A DNA stretch of 20,694 bases from Pontimonas sp. Lineage in GTDB: Bacteria; Actinomycetota; Actinomycetes; Actinomycetales; Microbacteriaceae. Of the stretch, positions 7,338 through 14,489 are shown in pieces. The notes below the pieces were generated by a model. That model did no database searches. It was not told where the DNA came from and was given only the letters and a program-made list of their open reading frames with translations. The stretch lies in contig JAIOWW010000008.1 of NCBI GenBank assembly GCA_021741925.1, positions 1-20,694 on the forward strand. Reading direction: 5' to 3'. Position 1 is the first letter of the stretch. Every line of letters begins with the position of its first letter. The position numbers were made by a program, and so were the translations under genes.

Positions 7338-8774
7338 TTACTCTCCAATAAATGACATGACGTGCTTGATACGGGTGTAGTCCTCGAACCCATACTGGGA
7401 GAGGTCTTTGCCATACCCGGAGTGCTTGAAGCCTCCGTGGGGCATCTCGGCCACCAGCGGAATGTGGCAGTTGATCCAGACAGCACCAAAGTCCAAGCCC
7501 TTGGCGAAGCGCATCGCGCGTGCGTGATCCCTCGTCCACACGCTGGAGGACAGACCGTAGAGAACGTCGTTTGCCATTTGCATGGCTTCCTTCTCTTGGG
7601 TGAAGGGCTGCACCGTGATGACCGGTCCGAAAATCTCGGTCTGGATCGCGTCATCCTTTTGCTTCAAGCCGGTGACAACGGTGGGCTCAATGAAGTAGCC
7701 CTTGTCACCCTTGCGGACACCGCCGGTCTCGACCTTCGCGTGACCAGGAAGAGCATCAATCATGCCCATCACACGAGTCATCTGGTTCTGGTTATTGACC
7801 GGACCATAGAACGTGTTCGGGTCGCTAGGGAGACCGGTCTGAACATTTGCAGCAACCCACTTCGTGAGCGCTGCAACGAACTCATCGTGCACGTTCTTGT
7901 GCACGAGAACACGAGTTGCGGCAGTGCAGTCCTGACCGGCGTTGAAGAACCCGGCAATGCCGATTCCCTCCACAGCCTTGTCGATGTCGGCGTCGTCAAA
8001 CACAATGACGGGTGCTTTTCCACCGAGCTCCAGGTGAACTCGCTTGAGGTCGGTGGAGGCTGCTTTGGCCACCTCCATACCTGCGCGGACTGACCCGGTG
8101 ATGGAGACCATCTGGGGAATTGTGTGATCAATCATCGCCGCACCGCTGGTGCGTTCTCCGGTGATGACATTCACCACTCCCGGTGGCAAGTGAAGGGAGC
8201 AGATCTCCGCCAGGAGCAGGGTGCTCTGCGGGGTGGTGTCAGAGGGCTTCAAGACGGTGGTGTTTCCGGCAGCAACCGCAGGAGCAAACTTCCACACGGC
8301 CATGTTCAGCGGATAGTTCCAGGGGGTCACCTGCCCCACAACACCAATGGGCTCGCGACGAATCATGGAGGTGTGATCCTTCATGTATTCGCCAGCACTG
8401 CGACCCTCCAGGTTTCTGGCAGCTCCGGCGAAGAACCGAATCTGGTCAACGCTGAGCATGATTTCGTCGTCGACCAGCGAGGTGCGTGGCTTTCCGGTGT
8501 CTTGGGATTCCAGGTCAGCGAACTCCTCGGCGCGCTTTTCCATTTCGTCTGCGATGCGGAAGAGAGCGAGCTGACGCTCACCCGGAGTGGTCTCACCCCA
8601 GGTCTCGAATGCGGTCTGCGCTGCCTGGTAGGCGGCATCAATATCTGCCGGTGAGGAGATGGGTGAGTGTGCGTACACCTCCTCGGTTGCTGGGTCGACA
8701 AGCTCCAGGGCTTCCTTGCCCTTCGCCTCGACGTAGGAACCATTGACGAAGTTCTTGAGAGTGCGTGTAGTCAT
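7338..8774 (-). CDS. patD: 4-aminobutanal dehydrogenase (PatD-type ALDH)
   Basis: A 478-residue NAD(P)-dependent aldehyde dehydrogenase. Active-site features are PWNYP (151-155, Asn153), LELGGKAP with Glu249, and the nucleophile in FNAGQDCTAATR (Cys283). Long stretches follow the pattern of E. coli gamma-aminobutyraldehyde dehydrogenase (YdcW/PatD), including RFFAGAAR, AGEYxxxHTSMIRR, GKAPVIVFDDADI and EMPHGGxKxSGYGKD. It would oxidise 4-aminobutanal to GABA in the cytoplasm. It reads divergently from the Lrp gene, 126 bp away. The ATG lacks a Shine-Dalgarno; a TAGGGT hexamer 6 nt upstream could be a -10, giving a leaderless message. A 119-bp gap to potD suggests the importer has its own promoter. 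Confidence 0.9.
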   Translation of the reverse strand: MTTRTLKNFVNGSYVEAKGKEALELVDPATEEVYAHSPISSPADIDAAYQAAQTAFETWGETTPGERQLALFRIADEMEKRAEEFADLESQDTGKPRTSLVDDEIMLSVDQIRFFAGAARNLEGRSAGEYMKDHTSMIRREPIGVVGQVTPWNYPLNMAVWKFAPAVAAGNTTVLKPSDTTPQSTLLLAEICSLHLPPGVVNVITGERTSGAAMIDHTIPQMVSITGSVRAGMEVAKAASTDLKRVHLELGGKAPVIVFDDADIDKAVEGIGIAGFFNAGQDCTAATRVLVHKNVHDEFVAALTKWVAANVQTGLPSDPNTFYGPVNNQNQMTRVMGMIDALPGHAKVETGGVRKGDKGYFIEPTVVTGLKQKDDAIQTEIFGPVITVQPFTQEKEAMQMANDVLYGLSSSVWTRDHARAMRFAKGLDFGAVWINCHIPLVAEMPHGGFKHSGYGKDLSQYGFEDYTRIKHVMSFIGE

Positions 8775-8900
8775 GTCGATACCCTAGCCCAGGATGAAGC
8801 CGGAGGTCTAGGGGCCGTTTTTGTCAGAATTTCGTTGAAAAATAGCAAAAACCTTGAGTTTTCAATTGCATTTTGCGCAAATTGATGCGAAAATCACACT
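8775..8900. promoter_or_regulatory. Divergent control region between patD and lrp
   Basis: This 126-bp stretch is far more AT-rich than its neighbours over 8817-8895, as expected of an Lrp-bound region. Inverted repeats: GTTTTTG (8817-8823) with CAAAAAC (8846-8852); TCAATT (8862-8867) with AATTGA (8880-8885); the perfect palindrome TTTGCGCAAA (8872-8881); and CCCTAG (8782-8787) with CTAGGG (8808-8813). Neither flanking gene has a Shine-Dalgarno, so both transcripts may be leaderless. The Lrp protein encoded next door is the obvious candidate to bind here and control both arms. Confidence 0.55.
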
Positions 8901-9374
8901 ATGCCGAAATCAGCGCGGACCCGGGCAGTGGCACTGGATGATCCCTCGAAGGACATCATTAGCCTGCTCCAGCGCGACGGTAGAAAGTCTTACGCAGAAA
9001 TTGGCAAGACCGTAGGACTGAGCGAAGCCGCTGTCCGACAACGGGTCAGCAAACTCACCGACGCCGGCATTATGCAGATTGTGGCGGTGACCGATCCCGC
9101 CCAACTGGGGTTCCACCGCCAGGCCATGATTGGAATTCGCGTCAACGGCGATGCGAGAAAAGTTGCCAACACGCTCAAAGCGATTGAACAGGTCGACTAC
9201 CTTGTGTTGACCACAGGACGCTTCGACATCCTCGCCGAGATTGTCTGCGTAGATGATCACGAACTCAGAGAAATCTTGCACGGATCCATCCGCACCATTG
9301 ACGGCGTGCTGGACACCGAAACCTTTACCTACCTATCACTAGAGAAAGAACACTACGACTGGGGAACACGATGA
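8901..9374 (+). CDS. Lrp/AsnC-family transcriptional regulator
   Basis: A 157-residue regulator. Residues 11-60 form an AsnC-type winged helix (LDDPSKDIISLLQRDGRKSY, then a recognition part AAVRQRVSKL). Residues about 75-145 form the RAM ligand-binding and oligomerisation domain, with the family-typical LTTGRFDILAEIVC. Such proteins sense amino acids or related amines and bind AT-rich repeats. It is the first gene of the plus-strand arm and overlaps the aminotransferase by 4 nt (ATGA). No Shine-Dalgarno precedes its ATG (GAAAATCACACT before ATG), so a leaderless transcript is likely. I infer that it controls the polyamine genes and itself; the effector, perhaps putrescine or GABA, is unknown. 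Confidence 0.9.
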   Translation: MPKSARTRAVALDDPSKDIISLLQRDGRKSYAEIGKTVGLSEAAVRQRVSKLTDAGIMQIVAVTDPAQLGFHRQAMIGIRVNGDARKVANTLKAIEQVDYLVLTTGRFDILAEIVCVDDHELREILHGSIRTIDGVLDTETFTYLSLEKEHYDWGTR

Positions 9375-10819
9375 CGATTATCGACAAACTGAAACTGAAG
9401 AAGACCACTAAGCCCGCCAAACCGAGTGCAAAGAAGCGCACCAAGAAGGCAGAAACCCTGCAAGACAAAGCGCGGGATCACCTCTGGATGCACTTCACCC
9501 GCCAGGGCCCGCTCTCCGGCGGAGCCGAGGTTCCCGTCATCGTCAAAGGCAACGGCCACCACATTTGGGATGACAAAGGTAAGCGCTACATCGATGGACT
9601 CGCCGGACTCTTCGTCGTGAACGCTGGTCACGGGCGCGCCCGTTTGGCTGAGGTAGCCCGTCAGCAAGCCGAGGAGCTTGCGTTCTTCCCACTCTGGTCT
9701 TATGCCCACCCGGCAGCGATTGAGTTGGCCGACAAGCTGGCCGATTATGCGCCGGGGGACCTGAACAAGGTTTTCTTCACCACCGGCGGTGGTGAAGCGG
9801 TCGAGAGTGCCTTCAAGCTGGCAAAACAGTATTGGAAACTCAAAGGCCAGCCGATGAAGCACAAAGTTATCTCTCGCTACGTCGCCTACCACGGCACCCC
9901 GCAGGGGGCTCTGGCTATCACCGGTATTCCGTCGATGAAGGCCATGTTTGAGCCACTCACCCCCGGTGGTTTCCGCGTTCCCAATACCAACTACTACCGA
10001 GCTGAGGAAATGGGATTCCCCGGCGGGACCGAAGAAGAGTTCGGTCTGTGGGCGGCAAACCGCATCGAGGAGATGATTGAGTTCGAGGGCCCCGAAACCG
10101 TGGCCGCAGTGTTCCTCGAGCCCGTCCAGAACTCCGGCGGATGTTTCCCCCCACCCCCCGGATACTTCCAGCGGGTGAGAGAGATCTGCGATAAGCATGA
10201 TGTCTTGCTCGTCAGCGACGAAGTCATTTGTGCGTTTGGTCGCATTGGTGAAATGTTCGCCTGCAACGCCTTTGACTATGTCCCCGACATCATCACGTGC
10301 GCCAAGGGCATGACCAGTGGGTACTCCCCGATCGGCGCGATGATCACGAGTGACCGGTTGTTTGAGCCCTTCAGCAAGGGGGACACCACGTTCTATCACG
10401 GCTACACCTTTGGTGGTCACCCCGTGTCGGCAGCGGTGGCACTCGAGAATCTGAAGATTTTCGAAGAGGAAGGCATCAACGAGCACGTGCGGAAGAACTC
10501 TCCGAAGTTCCGCGCAGCGCTCGAGCGCCTGCTCGACATCCCGATCGTGGGAGATGTTCGCGGCGCCGGATACTTCTTTGGTATCGAGCTGGTCAAAGAC
10601 AAGGTCACTAAGGAAACCTTCTCCGACGAAGAGTCCGAGAAACTCCTGCGTGGCTTCCTCTCCAAGGCGCTCTTTGAGGCGGGACTCTATTGCCGCGCTG
10701 ATGACCGAGGAGACCCCGTGATTCAGTTGGCACCGCCGCTCACTATTGGGCCAGCAGAGTTTGACGAGATTGAGGCGATCCTGCGTGATGTGCTTACTCG
10801 GGCGTCGAAGCTGATCTAG
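9371..10819 (+). CDS. Class III aminotransferase, probable diamine transaminase
   Basis: A 482-residue PLP enzyme. Landmarks: TTGGGEAVESA (137-147), YHG (173-175), SDEVICAFGR (282-291, Asp283) and AKGMTSGYSPIGA (311-323, Lys312 for PLP), then YTFGGHP (345-351). The overall pattern matches the SpuC-like putrescine or omega-amine:pyruvate transaminases of putrescine operons, which convert putrescine to 4-aminobutanal, the substrate of PatD. GGGGAA stands just upstream of the ATG, which overlaps the lrp stop. The first 30 residues are an odd Lys-rich tail (KLKLKKTTKPAKPSAKKRTKK) ahead of the family domain that starts near DHLWMHF (36-42). The amine donor could also be another omega-amino compound. 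Confidence 0.9.
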   Translation: MTIIDKLKLKKTTKPAKPSAKKRTKKAETLQDKARDHLWMHFTRQGPLSGGAEVPVIVKGNGHHIWDDKGKRYIDGLAGLFVVNAGHGRARLAEVARQQAEELAFFPLWSYAHPAAIELADKLADYAPGDLNKVFFTTGGGEAVESAFKLAKQYWKLKGQPMKHKVISRYVAYHGTPQGALAITGIPSMKAMFEPLTPGGFRVPNTNYYRAEEMGFPGGTEEEFGLWAANRIEEMIEFEGPETVAAVFLEPVQNSGGCFPPPPGYFQRVREICDKHDVLLVSDEVICAFGRIGEMFACNAFDYVPDIITCAKGMTSGYSPIGAMITSDRLFEPFSKGDTTFYHGYTFGGHPVSAAVALENLKIFEEEGINEHVRKNSPKFRAALERLLDIPIVGDVRGAGYFFGIELVKDKVTKETFSDEESEKLLRGFLSKALFEAGLYCRADDRGDPVIQLAPPLTIGPAEFDEIEAILRDVLTRASKLI

Positions 10820-10824
10820 TTCTT

Positions 10825-12195
10825 GTGACGGACTACCGACGACTCTCGCTCTGGCACGAGGGGCTGAGCGAGAACCTCACACCGAGGCCCGGGCTCAGCC
10901 CTGCCGAGCGAAGCACCCACTGGGATGTCATCATCATGGGTGCGGGCTATACCGGGCTCTGGACCGCACTGTCACTGGTGGAGCAATCCCCCGCCACTAA
11001 GGTGCTCATCCTTGAAAAAGAGATTGCTGGTTTTGGGGCGTCGGGTCGAAATGGTGGCTGGGTGTCAGCACTCTTCCCCGCGAGCACGAGCGCCCTGATC
11101 AACCGCCACGGGGTTGAACAAGCCACAGCGATGCGCCAGGCGATGGTCGACTGCGTGCCCTCCGTGGGTGCGTGGGCCTCCAAGCTCGACATCGATTGCG
11201 ACTTTGTCCAGGGTGGAACCACCTCTCTCGTGAGAGCAGATATCCACCGACAGCGAGCGCAGGCCTCCCTGAAGGACGCGTCCATGACACCGGTGGACTC
11301 GCCAGAATGGAAAGACCCTGCTGACACTCTCCAGGCCACCCACGCCCAGGGTGCCGTGTTTGATCCAGCATGCGCGAGGATTCACCCCGCAAAACTGGTG
11401 AGAGGTCTCGCCAGTTCTGCGGATAAGGCAGGGATTCGGATCGCCGAACACACGGCGGTGCTGGATTATCGGCCCGGTGTCGTGACCACGACGAGCGGCG
11501 ACGTCCACGGCGACATCATCATCGATGCGATGGAGGGCTATCGCAGCCAGTTGCGCCCCACGAAGCGGGCATCACTCCCGCTCTACTCACTCATGATCGC
11601 CACGGAGCCACTGCCCGACTCTGTGTTTGATGCCATCGGGTTGCCCCACGGAATGACGTTCGCCGATTTCCGATCGCTGGTCATTTATGGGCAGCGCACC
11701 GCGGATAACCGGATTGCCTTTGGCGGCAGGGGCGCTCCCTATCACTGGGGCAGCACCATCTCTCCGGAATTTGACCGAGTGCCGCGGGTGTTTCACGCAC
11801 TGGAGGCCACCCTGAAGGAGATGTTCCCACAGATCGGAGACGCCTGGATTACCCACACCTGGGGTGGGGTGTTGGGCGTCCCCCGAGATTGGCACGCCTC
11901 TGTGAGCCTTGACTCTGCGACAGGGATTGGTCGCGCTGGTGGCTACGTCGGCGATGGTGTGGGACTCTCCCACCTGGCCGGCTTCACCCTGGCTGATCTT
12001 GTCCTCGGCAAGAGCACCCCACGGACTGCGTTGCCCTTCGTGGGACATCGATCGCCGAACTGGGAACCAGAGCCACTGCGCTACCTCGGAGCGACCGCCG
12101 CCATCATTGGGGTGGACCTAGCAGATCGCATCGAGGAGCGCACGGGCAATCGCTCCCTGATTTCACGACTTATCGCGCCACTGACCGGGCACTAA
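10825..12195 (+). CDS. FAD-dependent amine oxidoreductase, DAO/PuuB-like
   Basis: A 456-residue flavoprotein of the D-amino-acid-oxidase family. It has the Rossmann dinucleotide motif VIIMGAGYTGLWTA (GxGxxG at 39-44), an acidic strand end (LILEKE) and the GASGRNGGW block (71-79) common to PuuB and related oxidases. A C-terminal GGYVGDGVGLSHLAG segment closes the FAD site. In E. coli PuuB oxidises gamma-glutamylputrescine, but no PuuA ligase or PuuD hydrolase is present here, so the substrate may be a free or N-modified amine. The GTG start is 5 nt after the aminotransferase stop, with no Shine-Dalgarno, so coupled translation is probable. The stop overlaps the stop of atpI on the other strand by 4 nt. 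Family is clear; substrate is uncertain. Confidence 0.87.
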   Translation: MTDYRRLSLWHEGLSENLTPRPGLSPAERSTHWDVIIMGAGYTGLWTALSLVEQSPATKVLILEKEIAGFGASGRNGGWVSALFPASTSALINRHGVEQATAMRQAMVDCVPSVGAWASKLDIDCDFVQGGTTSLVRADIHRQRAQASLKDASMTPVDSPEWKDPADTLQATHAQGAVFDPACARIHPAKLVRGLASSADKAGIRIAEHTAVLDYRPGVVTTTSGDVHGDIIIDAMEGYRSQLRPTKRASLPLYSLMIATEPLPDSVFDAIGLPHGMTFADFRSLVIYGQRTADNRIAFGGRGAPYHWGSTISPEFDRVPRVFHALEATLKEMFPQIGDAWITHTWGGVLGVPRDWHASVSLDSATGIGRAGGYVGDGVGLSHLAGFTLADLVLGKSTPRTALPFVGHRSPNWEPEPLRYLGATAAIIGVDLADRIEERTGNRSLISRLIAPLTGH

Positions 12196-12635
12196 TCTTT
12201 CGGCTTGTCCCCCGGCAGTGTGACGTCAGACACGTAGGGCATGCGAGATTTCGCCACAACCACCAGGTCGGTGACGAGGGTGGCGAGGACAGACGCGACG
12301 ATCGTGACAAACAAGATGGTCCGATCGAGCCATTCCTGATCTCCCAGCCAAAACACGGCAGCCAGAAACACCACAAACTTCAGCAGCCAGGTTCCCAGCA
12401 CTGCGCCAAAAAATCCGGGCGAGAGGACATCGCCCTTGCCGAGCTTGAAACCCCAGATGATGCTCAGCGGTGTCAACCCCAACAGGGCATAGCCGAGAGC
12501 TGCGCCCACGAAAGCCCCCAACATCCCGGCAAGTTCCGACATCAGAGCACCCGCAGTCGCCGCCACAATGGCGATAATCGAGGTGACGACAACTCCCGCA
12601 AGCAGTGCGCGCCGGGCAATCTGAGACACGGTCAT
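12192..12635 (-). CDS. atpI: AtpI-like membrane protein
   Basis: A 147-residue protein with four predicted membrane segments (about 10-30, 36-56, 74-97, 103-126) and short polar ends, matching the small membrane protein that usually opens actinobacterial atp operons. AtpI-type proteins are thought to help assemble the c-ring or supply Mg2+; neither role can be proved here. The ATG overlaps the wecA stop (ATGA) and has GGAGGAAGGA upstream. It is normally followed by atpB; here the next minus-strand gene is more than 3 kb away and atpB about 11 kb away. Its stop codon overlaps the convergent FAD gene by 4 nt, leaving no room for a terminator. Sequence similarity alone is weak; position supports the name. 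Confidence 0.75.
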   Translation of the reverse strand: MTVSQIARRALLAGVVVTSIIAIVAATAGALMSELAGMLGAFVGAALGYALLGLTPLSIIWGFKLGKGDVLSPGFFGAVLGTWLLKFVVFLAAVFWLGDQEWLDRTILFVTIVASVLATLVTDLVVVAKSRMPYVSDVTLPGDKPKD

Positions 12636-13756
12636 GAGGGGGTTCCTTCCTCCACCGCGAGAGGGTCATCGGGTGCTCGGTTATCGGGGGACAGTGTGAC
12701 CACGGTGGAACCCACCAGGCCCACGACAATGATGCCAACCGCCAGGTACCAGTCCACAAAGAGGAACATCAACGTTCCAATCGCTAACACCGCCGTCCAC
12801 GAATAGAGGATGAGCACTGCTTGGCGGTGGGAGTGCCCCATGTCGAGAAGGCGGTGGTGCAGATGAGCCCTGTCTGCATCAAACGGCGACATTCCGCGAC
12901 GCAATCGGCGTCCCACTGCCAGAGAGAAATCGAGTAGCGGAACAATCAGCACAGCTAAAGGCAAAATCACTGGCAAGAACGCGGGCAAGAGTTGCGTGGG
13001 AGAAATAGCGCCGGGATCAATTTGACCGGTAACCGAAATTGCACTCACCGACATAATCAAACCCACCAAGAGCGCACCTGAGTCACCGAGAAATAGTTTG
13101 GCGGGATGCCAGTTCAAGGGCAGGAAACCGAGCAAAGATCCCGCCAATAACACGGCGAGGAGGGTAGCGAGGCCGAAGTAGGGGGTCCCTCCCTCTCCCA
13201 GTGAGAGAACGAGGGCATACAGGAAAAAGACTGCGTTGGAGATGAGGGCAACACCCGCAGCCAAGCCGTCGAGGCCATCAATAAAGTTGACCGCGTTCAT
13301 CACCAACACAATCGCGAGGACAGTGAGAACAAGAGAGAGGGTCGGAGAGAATAAGGTGATACCGCCCACAGGGAGCGACACAATTTGCACGCCCTGCCAT
13401 GCCACCACCCCGGCGGCAATGAACTGGCCCGAGAGTTTGGTCAACCAGTCCAGGTCAATCAGGTCATCGACAACTCCCAATGCCACCACGATAAAACCGG
13501 ACACCAAAACAGCAATGATGGGCCTGGGGTCCTGGAACACCTCCTCAAACTGAGGAAGCTGGCTCGCCACCAGAGTGGCGAGAACCATTCCGACATAGAC
13601 CGCTATCCCACCCAGTCTCGGGGTGGGTTTCTGGTGAACGTCACGAGGTCGAATCTCCCGGTGCCAGGCGTATCGAACTCCCAACCTCCAGAGCGCCAGG
13701 GCAAGCAGGAAACTGACCGCGACCGCGGAGGCAGCGACCAGCAGGTAGTTGATCAC
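12632..13756 (-). CDS. wecA: WecA-like polyprenyl-phosphate sugar-1-P transferase
   Basis: A 374-residue member of the MraY/WecA family with about ten or eleven membrane helices. It attaches a HexNAc-1-phosphate to a polyprenyl phosphate to start cell-envelope glycan synthesis. Motifs: DVHQKPTPRLGG (39-50), VVDDLIDL (95-102), NAVNFIDGLDGLAAG (154-168), LFLGDSGA (221-228) and a C-terminal loop with DRAHLHHRLLDMGHS (295-309), typical of WecA/TagO rather than MraY. I choose the GTG at 13756, which overlaps the sua5 stop (GTGA); a GTG three codons earlier is possible, while a longer frame running further into sua5 has no support. The stop overlaps atpI by 3 nt. The gene order sua5-wecA-atpI is usual in actinobacteria. 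Confidence 0.9.
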   Translation of the reverse strand: MINYLLVAASAVAVSFLLALALWRLGVRYAWHREIRPRDVHQKPTPRLGGIAVYVGMVLATLVASQLPQFEEVFQDPRPIIAVLVSGFIVVALGVVDDLIDLDWLTKLSGQFIAAGVVAWQGVQIVSLPVGGITLFSPTLSLVLTVLAIVLVMNAVNFIDGLDGLAAGVALISNAVFFLYALVLSLGEGGTPYFGLATLLAVLLAGSLLGFLPLNWHPAKLFLGDSGALLVGLIMSVSAISVTGQIDPGAISPTQLLPAFLPVILPLAVLIVPLLDFSLAVGRRLRRGMSPFDADRAHLHHRLLDMGHSHRQAVLILYSWTAVLAIGTLMFLFVDWYLAVGIIVVGLVGSTVVTLSPDNRAPDDPLAVEEGTPS

Positions 13757-14433
13757 TGTGCCCACACCCCGCCCACAACGGCCTTCAGGTCTTCCCAGGG
13801 CACTACGCCTCGTCGGAGGACCCTCCACGCTCCGCCCGAAGCCACTCGAGTGGCATCCACGATAGTGCTCCCCGGGTTGCCTGGCGCGTCGGCGTAGGCA
13901 TGTCCCACCGGTCCCGCATCGATATAGACGCCAAGCGCATCACCAAATTGCTGGAGGGCTTCAGACACCGTCACCGCAGCGTGCTGACCAGTGAGGTTTG
14001 CGCTGGACACCGCGAGGGGCCCACATTCGCGCAAGAGTTCGAGAGCAACAGGGTGGTTGGGCATACGGACAGCTACCGTCCCCTGGGTGTCACCCAAATC
14101 CCACTCAACATCGGGGGACGCCTCAAGAATGATGGTCACGCCGCCCGGCCAGAATTCGCTCATCAACTTCTCGACCTCCAACGGAACAGATCGGGCAAGC
14201 CTGGAGGCATCCTCAGGGGTTGCGACTAAGACTGGGGGTGGCATATGCCTCCCCCGCCCCTTGTGAGCAAGGAGTGCGCTGACAGCGTCTGGCGAGAACG
14301 CATCACAGGCGATTCCATACAGGGTGTCCGTGGGCATGATGATGCTCTGCCCTGCTTTCACGGCGTCTACGGCAACGGCACGACCCTCTTCCCACGCACG
14401 AGAATCTGAGGAATCGATGATGAGAGCGCCCAC
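13753..14433 (-). CDS. sua5: Threonylcarbamoyl-AMP synthase
   Basis: A 226-residue Sua5/YrdC-domain protein that makes threonylcarbamoyl-AMP from threonine, bicarbonate and ATP for the t6A37 modification of tRNAs reading ANN codons. It keeps the catalytic landmarks: PTDTLYGIACDAF (34-46), HKGRG (57-61), EFWPG (93-97), WDLGDTQGTVAVRMP (111-125), SSANLTG (143-149) and STIVDAT (189-195). It lacks the extra C-terminal Sua5 domain of longer homologues. The GTG start has no good Shine-Dalgarno, but a TACACT hexamer ends 7 nt upstream, which suggests a leaderless transcript. The stop overlaps wecA. A degenerate paralogue lies at 992-1669. Confidence 0.93.
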   Translation of the reverse strand: MGALIIDSSDSRAWEEGRAVAVDAVKAGQSIIMPTDTLYGIACDAFSPDAVSALLAHKGRGRHMPPPVLVATPEDASRLARSVPLEVEKLMSEFWPGGVTIILEASPDVEWDLGDTQGTVAVRMPNHPVALELLRECGPLAVSSANLTGQHAAVTVSEALQQFGDALGVYIDAGPVGHAYADAPGNPGSTIVDATRVASGGAWRVLRRGVVPWEDLKAVVGGVWAQ

Positions 14434-14489
14434 GAACCCCAGTGTAGTTCGGGAGAGGCTCGAAGCCTGGGGCCTAGGCTGGAGGCATC
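14434..14489. promoter_or_regulatory. Divergent promoter region of sua5 and HAD gene
   Basis: Fifty-six bases separate two divergent starts. For sua5, TACACT (minus strand, 14446-14441) ends 7 nt before the GTG, which would place transcription at or next to the start codon; the -35 is poor. For the plus-strand gene there is GGAGG (14481-14485) 4 nt before the ATG and a possible TAGGCT -10 (14475-14480). A small dyad AGGCT-CGA-AGCCT (14456-14468) lies between them and could be an operator. All promoter elements are by eye. Confidence 0.4.

Noticed and set aside
9353..10486. A 377-codon minus-strand open frame opposite the aminotransferase
   Set aside because: The plus-strand gene shows all PLP-enzyme motifs; the opposite frame shows no recognisable domain, spans the lrp-aminotransferase junction and lacks a start signal.
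13757..13828. Longer wecA start adding 24 residues
   Set aside because: The extension overlaps sua5 by 75 nt and is Arg/Gly/Pro-rich without family similarity; the GTG overlapping the sua5 stop fits the coupling pattern of the neighbours.
992..14433. The two sua5-type genes as direct repeats able to excise the cassette
   Set aside because: Both lie on the same strand and share protein blocks, but the DNA is too diverged by eye for efficient homologous recombination, and the interval includes wecA and atpI.
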